Origin: Platerodrilus igneus
Taxonomy: Eukaryota; Arthropoda; Insecta; Coleoptera; Lycidae
DNA length: 64,000 nt
Assembly (NCBI GenBank): GCA_036346225.1
Contig: JARFIW010001739.1
Span: 11,263,001-11,327,000 of the forward strand
Direction of reading: 5' to 3'
In this document: in pieces, positions 1 through 10,288 of the stretch
How positions within the stretch are numbered: position 1 is the first letter of the stretch
Layout of the letters: each line of letters begins with the position of its first letter
Position numbers and translations under genes: made by a program
Notes under the pieces: model-generated
What the model saw: only the letters and a program-made list of their open reading frames with translations
Told to the model about the DNA's origin: nothing
Database searches by the model: none

Positions 1-3000
1 TCTGTACAGACTGGTTATAAAACAAAGCATTCTTATAATCATCAAAAGAAATTTGCTTAATACTTGCTAAGGAAGATCCCTTTGACTTTTTTATTATCCT
101 ATCCTGAACTCTGTAAGTGTACATTTTAGATCTAAGCCCTACAAACTCTAGCATGATATCACCATTGTTTTCATCTTTCATAATACCAGGAACTTTTTAT
201 TTGATAATGGAATATGGTATTTGTTATGAGGGTCGTAATCGGAAGTATCAAATCTATGAATATCTTGTTTGATATAAGAGTAAATATCTTCAACGCTAAA
301 CTCGTAAATCAAACTATCCGTATCTGTATACAGTAACTTTGCTTTGTTAGCAAATTGCGATTTTATATAACTATAGTGAAATTCATATAAATAGGTTTTG
401 AAATATCTAGAATAGAGAAACCTACATAAATGGGTTTGTTTAAATAAACCTCTAATTTATTCATTTCTATTAAGACTAGATCTTTGTCTAACACAGTGCA
501 ACTATGAAAATTAGGCTTCGCTATGTAACTACGAGCTCCAAACCGCCCTTCCCATTTGCTTACTAATTTCACATCTTTCCTTTTCCGTACGTTTTCCATC
601 ATTTTTCCATAAACCGAATTTATCATATTTTTATAAAAGCATATATCGAAACTGTTTTTGACTGTTGTCTTAATTTCGTATTCAAATCAATGTATTCTTT
701 TAACCAAGGGGCTTGTTTAAATCGAAGTACCTTATGAATTTTTTCAGTTCTAAACCGTAGCTTAAATACATTTTAAATTCCTATAGTGAATAATATAGTT
801 GAGTTTTGGATATAAAGTTGTAAGTAATTTCTTTAACTTTGATTTATTTGAAGGTACTGGTGGTATCATATGTTCAGGCGCCAAAGGTAAGTCACTGTGT
901 ATTTCATGTAAAGATACTGGATAGTGTAAATCGCATTCAAAAATATATCCTACATCAGAATCATCGGGAATATTAAGTATGTCTAAACGTACTATATCTG
1001 GACTGGTACCATCTAAAATTCAAAATCTCCATATGGAAGATATTCAGACATTGCAGCCCCATATAAATTATTAACATCAAAATACATTAAATATTTAGCA
1101 TCGAAATTTGGATCATAATCTGCATTCATATATTTGTTATTTGCTTTAGCATATCTATTCGAACATTGAGAAACACCGCCACGAATTCCCCGTTCTAAAA
1201 ACATTATTTTTTCAATATCAGTAAGCAACTCGAGTTTAACGTTCGTCGTTTTTAACATCGCATCTAGAGCTAAACCAGGAGCCGTAAAGTAGTGAAGCGG
1301 ATCTAACTTATACGTGAACATACAAGTTTTTCTAAAGTTTTCAAATATATCAGACAAGAGCAGTACATCTGTTTTTAAATATAGATCTGAATAGTCCCTA
1401 GTGTTTTTATATTAAATGTTTGCCAAACGTGTTTAGCATGATTGTAGTCTTCATCTGATATTTCTTCATTGCGTAAACGATTAAAGAATGCTGTTTTACA
1501 GGGTAAATCGGTTTCATTGAGTCTATCCCAAGAGTTAATGTAATCATAGGGAAATATGCCTTTGCGCGTAAGTAACTGAAACTCATTATCAGTGTTACAA
1601 TTTTCCCTGGTGATGGATTTATTATTATCATCTAAGTAGGAAGCTAATTTTTCAATACTAGATGCCATAAACCTGAATGAATCGATAAATCTAAAACTAA
1701 CTTTCATACCTTTTACATATTTTGTAAAAGATATGTATTTTTCCTTATTTATTGGTAGAATGTTTAACGAACCTGACAACTCTAACGAGATTTTTTTAAT
1801 AATGAAATGCGAATCGTAGCCTGATAAGTTATGAAAAACTACCGGTATCATATAAGAATTATGATAATTGATGTTGCAATCTTGATGAGCCACTCCTCGA
1901 AATTCACCTGTAAAGTGGCAGTGATCGCGAACTCTAATATCATCTATACTAAAAGGTTTATTGCAAATGTGACAGTGAAGGGCAAATTTAAATGTTGACT
2001 TTTGTTCTTCCGTTAAAGGATTCATAGGTTTTGGGTTACAGAAAATTTTATTAGTCGTTTCTGAAATCAGTTTCAATTGAGCAACAAACCATTCTATACA
2101 ATCCTTCCCGCGATACAATTGAAATTTGGAATATTTATTATCATACGAGCATTTCAAATAATACGCTACACTAAAGGGTATATGCCTTTGATAAGAGACT
2201 GTGTTTAGTATTACCTCCGACTCATTGCATGGTTCTAATATACATTCGAGATCTGCATAAACTACAAATGACACTTTTTCTTGATAGTGGAAATGTTTAA
2301 ATGTTAGATACTTTTCAGATTCTTCAGGTAATCTTATTGAGCAAGTATTCTGTTTTTCGCAATAATTCGAATGACGCTTAAGTAATGCTGCTGTACTAAA
2401 ATTATTTAAACATCTATAACAAAAAAAATTTTTATGTTGATGTGAAGACAACTGTTTTGCAAATAATTTTGACATATCCTTAATCCAAGTAAAATGAAAG
2501 TGATTCTCATTAGCATTTGTAGGACGAGCATATTGTAAGGAATCATTATTTAAAACTAACAGATTAATAGGTTCAATTTTTTTAAAATTTTCACTTAAAC
2601 AAAATGGTAGTATTTTAGCATTTTCTATACAATATAGGTTAATTGCGAGATTGTTAAGCTTTTCAATTTTTTATGTCTTTTAATGCAATTGGAAACTGAA
2701 TTGAATTGTAGCGTAATACTGTATCAAAATGTGGATAGCTAGATATTCTATGACTATTTTGTTTAGCAGGAAATAAAGCGGAAACCAAGCTCCAAAGAAT
2801 GCAATGTTGATCGTTATTTATTACATTTACCACAGCTTTTTCTTTTTATAAAGTCCGGGACCGGTACAAACGTTGAACACCCTCCTTTAAGTGGATCATG
2901 ATTGTTTATATTTACCTTCAAGTGTAAAACTTCTCGGATTGCCCAACCAGAATCTTTCTCGCAAAATTCTTCTAATCGCTTCGAAATCTTGTTCAATACG

Positions 3001-3281
3001 TTCTCCTTATACCACAGCTTGAGATTGGTATTTATATCGATGTGACGATTTGCAGTAGGAAACGTTTTCAAATCTATTTCACCAGTTGTAGGCTTAACAA
3101 AGTTAGCTGCAAATATTACATTAACCTTCAACATTGACTTTTTTAAGCAAGCAACAATCTTGCGTTTAAAACTAGCGAACGCCTTGTCTAAGAACACTAG
3201 AGGATCTCTATAATTTAAATTGGTAATAAGTCCCGTAATTATTCGACTTCCAAAACATGATTGTACATCATGCCAAATCAA
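1..3281 (-). pseudogene. Protein-primed family-B DNA polymerase of a Polinton/adintovirus-like element, frame-broken, C-terminus off window
   Basis: This would be the replicative polymerase of a self-replicating element (protein-primed strand-displacement synthesis). Going down the minus strand: an N-terminal block (3281-2830, with a KDSGW motif), a Cys/His finger (CYRC...H...C, near 2400), the ExoI acidic motif (YADLE, near 2250), an endonuclease VII-like Cys/His insert (VRDHCHFTG, near 1930), ExoII (LSGYDSHF), ExoIII (YLKTD, near 1375), polymerase motif A (DVNNLYG, near 1060), motif B (NSVYGKMMENVRKR, near 600) and motif C (YTDTDSL, near 320). The frame changes near 2833, 2665, 1397, 1016, 772, 738, 655, 386 and 190. 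No nonsense codon other than those met after a shift was seen, and the breaks lie at or next to short homopolymers. The order and spacing of domains match the family. The C-terminus lies beyond base 1. It may be a decayed copy, or a nearly intact gene with indel errors. Confidence 0.88.
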
Positions 3282-3592
3282 ATTTTTCTAGTATGACCTC
3301 TAGTAAGCGTTGCATCAACACCTTTACCACGATATTCCAAAGTACGTTTCAAGTGCCTCAATCGTACAAGGTAGCTTTTAAGATTTGCTAAATTAGATTC
3401 CAGCCTACTAGGATTTTCTTGTTGATTGTCTTCGTATACCTTATTTTTAATAGCAAGCTTCAATATACTAATATTTGCTTTGATAATTAAAATGTGTTTC
3501 GTTATTTCATTCACTGTTCTCAATAAATTCACGCATTTTACAGTTAATCTCAAAATTGCTGTACTAATCTCGGATACGGTTTCAGCATTCAT
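3278..3592 (-). CDS. Small basic helical protein upstream of the polymerase
   Basis: An open frame of about 104 codons from an ATG at 3592 (the frame is open a little further, to a GTG at 3616). Its stop overlaps by four bases the first in-frame TTG of the polymerase frame, so the two are probably co-transcribed or belong to one longer product. The protein is rich in Leu, Ile, Lys and Arg, is predicted by eye to be mostly helical, and ends in a basic tail (RGKGVDATLTRGHTRK). I do not recognise a family. It could be an independent accessory protein, or the N-terminal part of the polymerase polyprotein separated by one more frame break at the junction. No signal peptide or membrane segment is visible. 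Confidence 0.45.
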   Translation of the reverse strand: MNAETVSEISTAILRLTVKCVNLLRTVNEITKHILIIKANISILKLAIKNKVYEDNQQENPSRLESNLANLKSYLVRLRHLKRTLEYRGKGVDATLTRGHTRKI

Positions 3593-4767
3593 GATTCTAT
3601 AGAAAATCAAATACACTACTCAATATACGTATTTCTCTATTTAATATTTATTCCAAATATTATCTGACGTAAGCAAAACAATTTCAAAAAGGTTCATTCA
3701 TCTGAGTTTACGGAAAACACGTAAGCAAAACAACTGTAAAAAAGAAATAGCATCAAATCAAAATAATTGCATAGCGAATTGCTTTGAATGCAATTGTTAA
3801 AAAATCTCTTTATTTACGTTTTTATTCAAGATGATTTTCAAGCAGAGTTGCATTCAGTACGTAACAAACAATTCGCTAAGCAAGCATTTCCAGTATTTAC
3901 AAACTGAAGGCGACTTTGAGTAAAACAACTGTAATAGGAATTCGCATACAACATCATTTTTCATTCAGTTACGTTTACTATGAAAAAATGTTTTATATGA
4001 CCTTTGATTTTATGATGTGTATACAGAAAAATACATACAATCATTACAGCGCTATTTTTATTGATACATATGAAAAATGTGAAAACCTGAATTAGGATCG
4101 GCTTTATATTACTTTCAATGGAACATACATAATCATCTAGCGTTTACTACAAAAATTCAGCATGATTCGCACAAATTACTATATCCCTATATATGCAGCG
4201 CCTTTGCAATTTATTTTTCAGTCAATGAATGTAATTCATTATTTCTGCTGAGCAGTACCTTTTAAAAAAAATCTTATACAGCGGTAATATAAACGAAATA
4301 AATATAATTTAGGGTTTTTATTATGTGCATTCATTGCAATTTCTTTTTCATACAATGAAACTAATTCATTATTTCTGCTGAGGTATAATTATATTCGCTT
4401 ACATACTGTTTTGTTTATTAGAATAGATTATAGAGCTGAATTTTTCAGAAAACGAGGCAAATTTTTAATTCATTATTTCTGCTTAGCAGTACCTTTAAAA
4501 AAATTCTTATACAGCGGTAATCTAAACGAAATAAATCTAATTTAGGGGTTTTATTATGTGCATTCATTGCAATTTCTTTTCATATAATGAAACTAATTCA
4601 TTATTTTCTGCTGAGGTATAATAGATTACAGAAAACGATGCAAATTTTAATTTTTCTATCAGATCAGTTTATTATTTAATATAAATACTTCACGTAGATT
4701 TACCAACAGTATTCAATCAGATCTCTTGTATAATTATTAGTTACTATTACTAGCAACTTTTAAAAAA
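3593..4767. other. Divergent intergenic region of the polymerase element
   Basis: There is no ORF here. It separates the minus-strand polymerase block from the plus-strand coiled-coil gene and so should hold both promoters. It contains repeated short words (GTAAGCAAAACAA near 3670 and 3722), an inverted copy of the right-end array word at about 4087-4102, and the duplicated block at 4232-4622. Confidence 0.5.
4232..4622. repeat. Two-copy tandem duplication, ~234-bp period
   Basis: Bases 4232-4389 recur almost unchanged at 4466-4622. Both copies run from TAATTCATTATTTCTGCT through CTTATACAGCGGTAAT to GCTGAGGTATAAT. The spacer word CAGAAAACGA-GCAAATTTT also recurs (4446 and about 4628). It lies just upstream of the coiled-coil gene, so it may be a promoter or replication-control duplication. 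Confidence 0.85.
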
Positions 4768-5375
4768 ATGAGTAACTTGTCATCAGCCAAAAATTGTAAT
4801 AGTATCAACGTAAAAGTTCTAGAGCAATTTATATTACATTCTGACGAAGACGTGATTAAAGAAGTTTTGGTTGTTCTTCGGCTCAACTCGATACTGCTGC
4901 TATTTTTGATAGTGACGTAATAGATATATCACGGTAAGTGCTTTTCACATTTATACATGTGTTTTTAAAACACTACTAATTTATAAGTTAAATTAGATCA
5001 AAAAACCATTCTGGAAATTCTGAGGCTATTGTAGAATCGTTGATACACTCTGAACCTCTCAGAAACATCAGGTAGTATACAAAAGAAAAGGTGAACCTAC
5101 AATAATCTTTTATGTTATGCTCACAGATCAGGGAAAAACATGTCGGCTATGAAAAGTTATGTACAGAATCAAATATGACTGTTTGCTGTGAAGATGACAA
5201 ATCCTACGAAGATGATGCAGTAGAGTTGCTTAACGCATTTAAAAAGCGTGGAGAGAAGCTACTGCGTCGTATATATTTGGAGCTAGAAATAATAAAGCAA
5301 AAAAAGGATGAACTAGCGGTGAGGGAGCAGCAGTTACTTCAAGAACGTGAGTTAATAAATACTTTTCATTTATAA
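4768..5375 (+). CDS. Three-exon acidic/coiled-coil protein of the polymerase element
   Basis: ATG at 4768. Proposed exons are 4768-4933 (donor CG|GTAAGT), 4997-5071 (donor CAG|GTAGTA) and 5132-5375 (stop TAA). The splice phases agree (2/2), and the resulting frame runs into the long open frame of exon 3. The C-terminal ~80 residues are acidic (CCEDDKSYEDDAVELLNAF) followed by a heptad-like coiled coil (ELEIIKQKKDELAVREQQLL). In exon 1 the frame must change once near a TTTT run at about 4865, the same kind of break seen in the polymerase. Family unrecognised. The position, pointing away from the polymerase and towards the OB-like gene, suggests an element-encoded accessory protein. The exon 3 acceptor could also be five bases upstream. 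Confidence 0.5.
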
Positions 5376-5585
5376 ATAGTTAGATCAAAATATTCAACAA
5401 TTTTGTAAAAATAAAAAGTATTTTATAATAGTTTCTCTTTTGAAACAAGACTTTCTTTAAACAAGGTAGTAAACTCAAGTAAAACGCACATAAATCAGAA
5501 TCCACTTTATTTTAATACATAATTTTTTATACAATCGACTTAGATGTGTTATAATAATAAACTAATTTCTTAAATTAGTGACATA

Positions 5586-5882
5586 TTATTCTGAAAATTC
5601 TATGTTGACAGTTAGACCGATCGATCCCTTACTAGTTATGTATACGTGTTTGTTCGAGCCAATACTTTCATTTAATTGTTTCACTCCATGTGCTTGAAGG
5701 TATTCAAAATATCTCAATGGCAATATACTCTTGAACTCTTCTGTTTCCACTAATACTCTATCTCCATATTTTGTCTTGAGTGTTTCCACTTTTAAAACTT
5801 TAAACCTCTTATTCACTATAATATCTTTTGAATTTACATAAGGTTTGCGATATGTGGTTTTATTAAGAGTATTTAAATCCAT
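5586..5882 (-). CDS. Small OB-fold-like protein, possible single-strand DNA-binding partner of the polymerase
   Basis: An intact 98-codon ORF from ATG at 5882, convergent with the coiled-coil gene. A central alternating beta-type segment (FKVLKVETLKTKYGDRVLVE, then FKSILPLRYFEYL) and a second beta stretch (NKHVYITSKGSIGLTVNIEF) look like a compact OB fold. From memory, short proteins with the pattern K-x-V-x-T-x-YG-x-x-V-x-V-E-x-E accompany insect type-B polymerase elements. I cannot confirm this here. A single-stranded DNA-binding role in replication is inferred from the fold and the neighbours only. Unlike the polymerase, this frame is unbroken. Confidence 0.6.
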   Translation of the reverse strand: MDLNTLNKTTYRKPYVNSKDIIVNKRFKVLKVETLKTKYGDRVLVETEEFKSILPLRYFEYLQAHGVKQLNESIGSNKHVYITSKGSIGLTVNIEFSE

Positions 5883-6116
5883 ATTGCTTTTCTTTGACTA
5901 ATTAAATTAATATTAAGAGCAATCTCCTTATATAGCAGATTACCACCATCTGCGTACTTTGCCAACCCACTTTTCAACCTATCACAAGAGTGAACACATT
6001 TTGAATTGAAACCGGCCCATGTGTATTTGCAGCCTCTAAACATAAATCAGAATCCACTTTAATTAAACACAACTGACTTGAATGCAATATTTTGCATCTG
6101 TCATACTTTATAACTT
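5883..6116. other. Spacer with a short direct repeat
   Basis: The word CATAAATCAGAATCCACTTT occurs at about 6041-6060 and also at about 5489-5508, on the other side of the OB-like gene. Nothing else is recognised. Confidence 0.5.
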
Positions 6117-6552
6117 CTAGCTAGAAAACCAAATTCAAAACATATACACACATTTTCTCTGCACTTACATTTTTCAATATACGTGTGTTCCATTGAAAGT
6201 AATATAAAGCCGATCCTAATTCAAAACGTGCCTACAAGTATTTTACATTTGAAAATAATTCAGGTTTTCACATTTTACATTAAAAGTATATAACGCCGAT
6301 CCTAATTCAAAACGGTGCACGTCTACCTTCTCGATAGAAAACCGAATTCAAAACAGCTACACACATTCTTCTCTGCACTTTTCAACATACGTGTGTTTCA
6401 TTGAAAGTAATATAAAGCCGATCCTAATTCAAAACGTGCCCACAAGCATTTTACATTGAAAAGAATTCATGTTTTCACAACTATTTTACATTGAAATATT
6501 TTCACGACTATTTTACATTGAAATCATATAGGGCCGATCCTAATTCAAAACG
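6117..6552. repeat. Iteron-like array at the right side of the polymerase element
   Basis: Four copies of GCCGATCCTAATTCAAAACG at 6209-6228, 6295-6314, 6417-6436 and 6533-6552, most preceded by an ATTGAAA..ATATA-type lead. Two larger units of about 215 bp (6117-6270 and 6335-6480) carry them. The same word with its lead lies inverted at about 4087-4130. Repeated words near the end of a protein-primed element would fit a terminal or subterminal repeat or origin region, but the outer boundary is not defined because a LINE follows at about 6603. Confidence 0.75.
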
Positions 6553-6602
6553 ATTCAGCCGTATTCTACACATGGAAAATACGTCTGTCGCGTTTTGAAG
6601 TA

Positions 6603-7275
6603 GGACCGGCTCTACCCCACTACTACTATCGCGCTCAGTAATATAAAGAAAACAAATGGCGAATACACGGAAGGTTTTAAAACCACAGCGGAATATTTAC
6701 TAGAGAAATTTTTCCCATCGGATAATCCCGAGGGGGATGAAGGGTCGCACGATTTAGTACGTCGGGAAGCTGCAGAGGCGCAAGGAACAGGTGCCGATAA
6801 GGCAATCCTAGTTCACGAGGTCGTCAGGGCTCTTAGGAGGATGAACCCTAAGAAGGCACCGGGGCATGATGGAATCACTTCAGACGCAGCTCTGCAGGTG
6901 TGCCTGTTAGCCCCGTGTGTCTTTGTTGGGTTGTTTAATCTTTGTTTAGAAAGGGGCGTTTTTCCGCGTTGCTGGAAAATCCAGAATGTGAAATTTATAC
7001 CCAAACCTAAAAAGGCGGATGCGTCAAATCCGGGCAGCTATCATCCAATTAGTTTGCTACCGGTGCTGGGAAAAGTTTTAGATCGCGTTATGACTACGCG
7101 TGTTGAGCACCTAGTGCGGGACAACGGCGGTTTTAATAACCGACAGTTTGGTTTCGTGGAGGGCAAGTCGACTATCGACGCGTTAGAGTTCGTTGTCGGG
7201 GAAATTAAGCAGGCAAGAGATGCTAAAGAGTACTGTGTCGTTGTTGCTTTGGACATGCTGCCTGGTGGCCATTAA
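6603..7275 (+). pseudogene. LINE reverse transcriptase, N-terminal part
   Basis: The frame is open from about 6603 without its natural start. It shows the pre-RT segment (EYLLEKFFPSD) and RT block 1-2 residues (KKAPGHDGI, then FIPKPKKADASNPGSYHPIS, then GKVLDRVMTTR). The C-terminal end reaches the first catalytic Asp (VVALDM), but the segment that should continue it is missing. The sequence after 7256 resumes in another frame with an AWWPLI-like stretch, so several codons around the motif A end appear deleted. Confidence 0.8.
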
Positions 7276-7835
7276 TCGTTTGCGAGTTAGATCGCAGGGG
7301 TTGTCCGCGAAACTTGATGTCTTTGGTCAAGAGCTATTTGTCGGGGCGATTGGCACAGGTTGAAATTCCGGGTGAAGTTCTGTCGCGTGAGGTGGAAAGG
7401 GGATGCCCGCAAGGGTCATGTTCTGGTCCCACATTTTGGAAGTTGTTGTATGAGAGCATCTTTAGGGTCAAGTTGCCCGCAGGATGCTCAATCGTTGGGT
7501 TTGCAGATGACACACTTTTAATTGTAAGATCGAGATTGTTAATGGATATGCGCACAAAACCGAACGAGGCGCTTAATAAATTACACGAATGGCCGCAGGC
7601 GGTAAAATTAAAATTTAACACGGCGAAGTCAGATGCGCTTTATTTCGGCACGAAACAAGGACAGAGACCTCCAAGATTAGAGCTAGGAGGGGAGAAAATC
7701 CCGTTTAAAGATTGTATTACTTACCTCGGCGTCAAGATCGACAATAAATTAAATTGGAAAGCGCACGCACAATACGTGAAAAGTAAGGGCGGCGACAATA
7801 CTGTACGCAGCTTCTGTATGGGCAGAAGGTTGTAA
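7276..7835 (+). pseudogene. LINE reverse transcriptase, palm and start of thumb
   Basis: Contains the RGCPQGSCSGPTFW block and the catalytic FADD motif (GFADDTLLIV), followed by the KFNTAKSDALYFG and TYLGVKIDNKLNWKAH segments typical of R1/I-type RTs. The reading frame ends out of register after KAHAQYVKSK, where about 40-50 thumb residues expected for the clade are missing. The frame is open upstream of the first ATG (7314) back to the deletion point. Confidence 0.8.
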
Positions 7836-8997
7836 AGTCCGGGAGATGCGTCAATTGACGAGCGTACAACACATAACCGCGGTAAAAGCGGCGAGGGCGT
7901 ACAGGACCACCTCCACGGAGGCTGTCCTGGTGATCAGTAGGACTCTCCTTATCGAATATGTCGTTATGGAGATTAGAGATAGACGATTAATAAATATAGG
8001 AAAAGGGCGCGAAATTATCGAAGATCTTAATCTTGGTAATAGGGAAATTGCAAGAAAGATCGTTGTATCTAAGTTGGGGCATCCGGGCGTTATTAGAGGA
8101 ATCGAGTTTGTCGAAGGTGATGAGGACGCGATGGATATCAGAATTTATACGGACGGTTCACGTATGGACGATGGGCAAGCAGGCGCGGCGTTTGTCGTGT
8201 ATAAGCAGGAAAGGGAGGTGTTTCGGTTTCAAACCAAACTCGCGAACTGGTGCACTATCTTCCAGTGCGAATTGGTAGCCATACGAGAGGCTATCAATTA
8301 CGTAATAAACCATACGGGCAGAGACGAGTATTATATAATCAGTGATAGTAAATCGGCGCTAACGGCTTTAACAAACATGAACACCTCGACAGATCTCCAA
8401 GCGGACGTCCGGAGGATAGCGCGTTCGGCGCTCGAGTTTCGACGTTTAAAGTTCTGTTGGGTCAGGTCGCACAATGGTAACGTAGGAAACGATAAGGCTG
8501 ACGAATTAGCTAAAGAGGCCGCGACGGGCGACTTTCGAATATCACATTCGTCGATACCGATGTCTTTAATCAAAAGAAAGCTGCGCGAAAAATCAATTCG
8601 ACAATGGGAAGAGAGGCGGAACAACGCTGCCACGGGCAGGTTGACCCACAAATTCATACCGAGCATAGAAGCTAGAGGTAGAATCGAGGTCAAGCTCGAT
8701 CACAAAATGGTGCAGTTGATAACAGGACACGGCGCCCTAAAGGCGTATTTGCAAAGGTTCGGACTAACCAACAGCGACCGCTGCGAATGCGGTGAGGGCG
8801 CGGAAAGCGCAGAGCAAGTGCTCTTCGACTGCCCGCTTGAGGCGGGAAATCGAGGGTTGGCTGATAGCAAACTAGCTATCCTAGGTCTGGCATGGCCAAA
8901 GAGCCTAGAGGAAGTCGGGAAAGTGGTTAACCAGAAGGCGTTCTGGACAGCCTTAAAAGAATTCGCGGGAAGGGTCGCGAGATTAGACAATCAATGA
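7780..8997 (+). pseudogene. LINE RNase H domain and C-terminal Cys motif
   Basis: The frame is open from 7780, after a TGA at 7777. It begins with the post-thumb LYAASVWAEG segment. RNase H catalytic residues are all present: IYTDGS (Asp), CELVAIREA (Glu), IISDSKSAL (Asp), and the His/Asp block WVRSHNGNVGNDKADELA. The C-terminus has a zinc-knuckle-like C-x-C...VLFDCP motif near codon 340. It is the C-terminal half of the LINE ORF2 protein. The domain itself looks intact, but it is disconnected from the RT by a deletion. Confidence 0.88.
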
Positions 8998-9101
8998 CAT
9001 CCGCGTGTAAAAATTAGGTGTGGTTGGTGGGAGGATTGAAAATTTTTAGATTGACTTGGCGTGAGTAAGGATACGAGCATAACCAAAACCTGATATTAAA
9101 A

Positions 9102-10025
9102 AAAAACACACACACACATGATAATTATACCCAAATGTCCAATATGTACGAGAAACCCCCACACCATTAATACAATCACTACCTATCTTCATAATTATGT
9201 GCCGAAAATCGAGAAATCGGGAATAAATAATAACAAATAAACAATAACAAATAAATCAGAAATCCTCATTAAATTAAATCAATAAAATAAACAAAGATAA
9301 TAAAATAGAGTGAAACCGCGCATCCCCCCAGGACTTGAAAGTGAAGTGATAGTGATAGTGATTGTGATCCCCCCCAGAACATTTAGTGCATACCCACCAG
9401 GACTTTAGCAGTGCACCCCATCTTCTCCTTAAAAGTAAGTTACAGTTAGATGTAGGCAGACGACCAGATCTTCGGATGCTGGAAAATTTTATTATCGAGG
9501 TAAGACTTAAATTGTGGCGGCTGTACTCGCACAAGCATTGATTTACATTAATCAGTAGTTTTTGAAATAATTTAACAAGCACGTTTTGTGCGTAATGGCG
9601 CTAGCCGACATAATGCTTGTGCGAGTGCACCTGATAAATAGGGTGAGGTTTTTGCTATTTTGTGGACTGCTATATGCTTAACGCTTATTAGACATTTATT
9701 TATATATTTATATAATTATATTTATATATATTTTATATTTACACTTTATATTTATTAGCATGTATTATAGTTTTGTAGCATATTTGTTTTTTGTTTGACG
9801 TTCTGTCGCCATTTTGGTTGCAGTATATATTTGGGAAGGAAGAGTAGATTTGTGAAGATTGTAATCATAATATAAATCAGTTAGGGAATGATAGGGATAG
9901 CTAGGGATGGATTTAAAGTAGTTAGCTAGATTTGGATAGCTTTAAGACGACCCTTCAGGTCGCACTGGTAAGCAGAGCCGGCGTCTGCTATCCGGTATTA
10001 CGGATCCCTCCCCCTCTCATTTTTT
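9102..10025. other. Unassigned AT-rich stretch with a 14-bp inverted repeat
   Basis: No gene is recognised. CTCGCACAAGCATT at about 9527-9540 is matched inverted by AATGCTTGTGCGAG at about 9612-9625, giving a possible small fold-back or MITE remnant. The GC-richer patch around 9950-10020 is not assigned. Confidence 0.4.
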
Positions 10026-10288
10026 GTGTCTTGTTGATCGGGCACACTTCAAAGTCAGCGCTAGGGATACCATTATTTAAACCCTGTTTTTAGTTTTTGT
10101 TTCGGTTTGTCAGATTTTTAGGTTTGTTAGATTTTTATATAGTTTTTTTTGTTTAGGGTGGATTAACTATGAAGTTAGAATAAATTAGAAGCACGATTAT
10201 TTTCGCGTTTAAACCCAATGTAGTACCTCCGGGTGGAGCATTGGGGACGTGGCCGCAAGTATAGCGGCCCTTATTCAAATTATAATGT
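10026..10288 (+). repeat. Repeat unit U, copy 1
   Basis: A ~260-bp block from a TGTTGATCGGGCACAC-type start through CGCGTTTAAACCCAATGTAG to a TTCAAATTATAATG end. Partial or shifted copies occur at 50276-50384 and 54248-54460. The central words AATGTAGTACC...GGGTGGAGCATTGG are also the 3' end of the tRNA-derived SINE. It is noncoding and its class is unknown. Confidence 0.75.

Larger units (their letters stand above)
6603..9101 (+). mobile_element. 5'-truncated non-LTR retrotransposon, R1/I group, with RNase H
   Basis: A higher-GC block embedded in AT-rich DNA. It contains RT, RNase H and a C-terminal Cys-rich motif in order on the plus strand, then about 100 bp of 3' UTR, ending in an A-run merging into (CA)n at about 9095-9117. 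The 5' end (ORF1 and endonuclease) is missing. Base composition unlike its neighbours suggests a relatively recent insertion. Two internal deletions with frame changes (near 7256 and near 7780) make it non-autonomous. It does not sit in 28S rDNA. Confidence 0.85.

Noticed and set aside
4232..6552. CRISPR-like array
   Set aside because: Repeat units are long, unevenly spaced and partly inverted, and the context is eukaryotic; no cas-like genes.
6603..9101. R1 insertion in 28S rDNA
   Set aside because: No rDNA sequence flanks the LINE; it sits in AT-rich transposon DNA.
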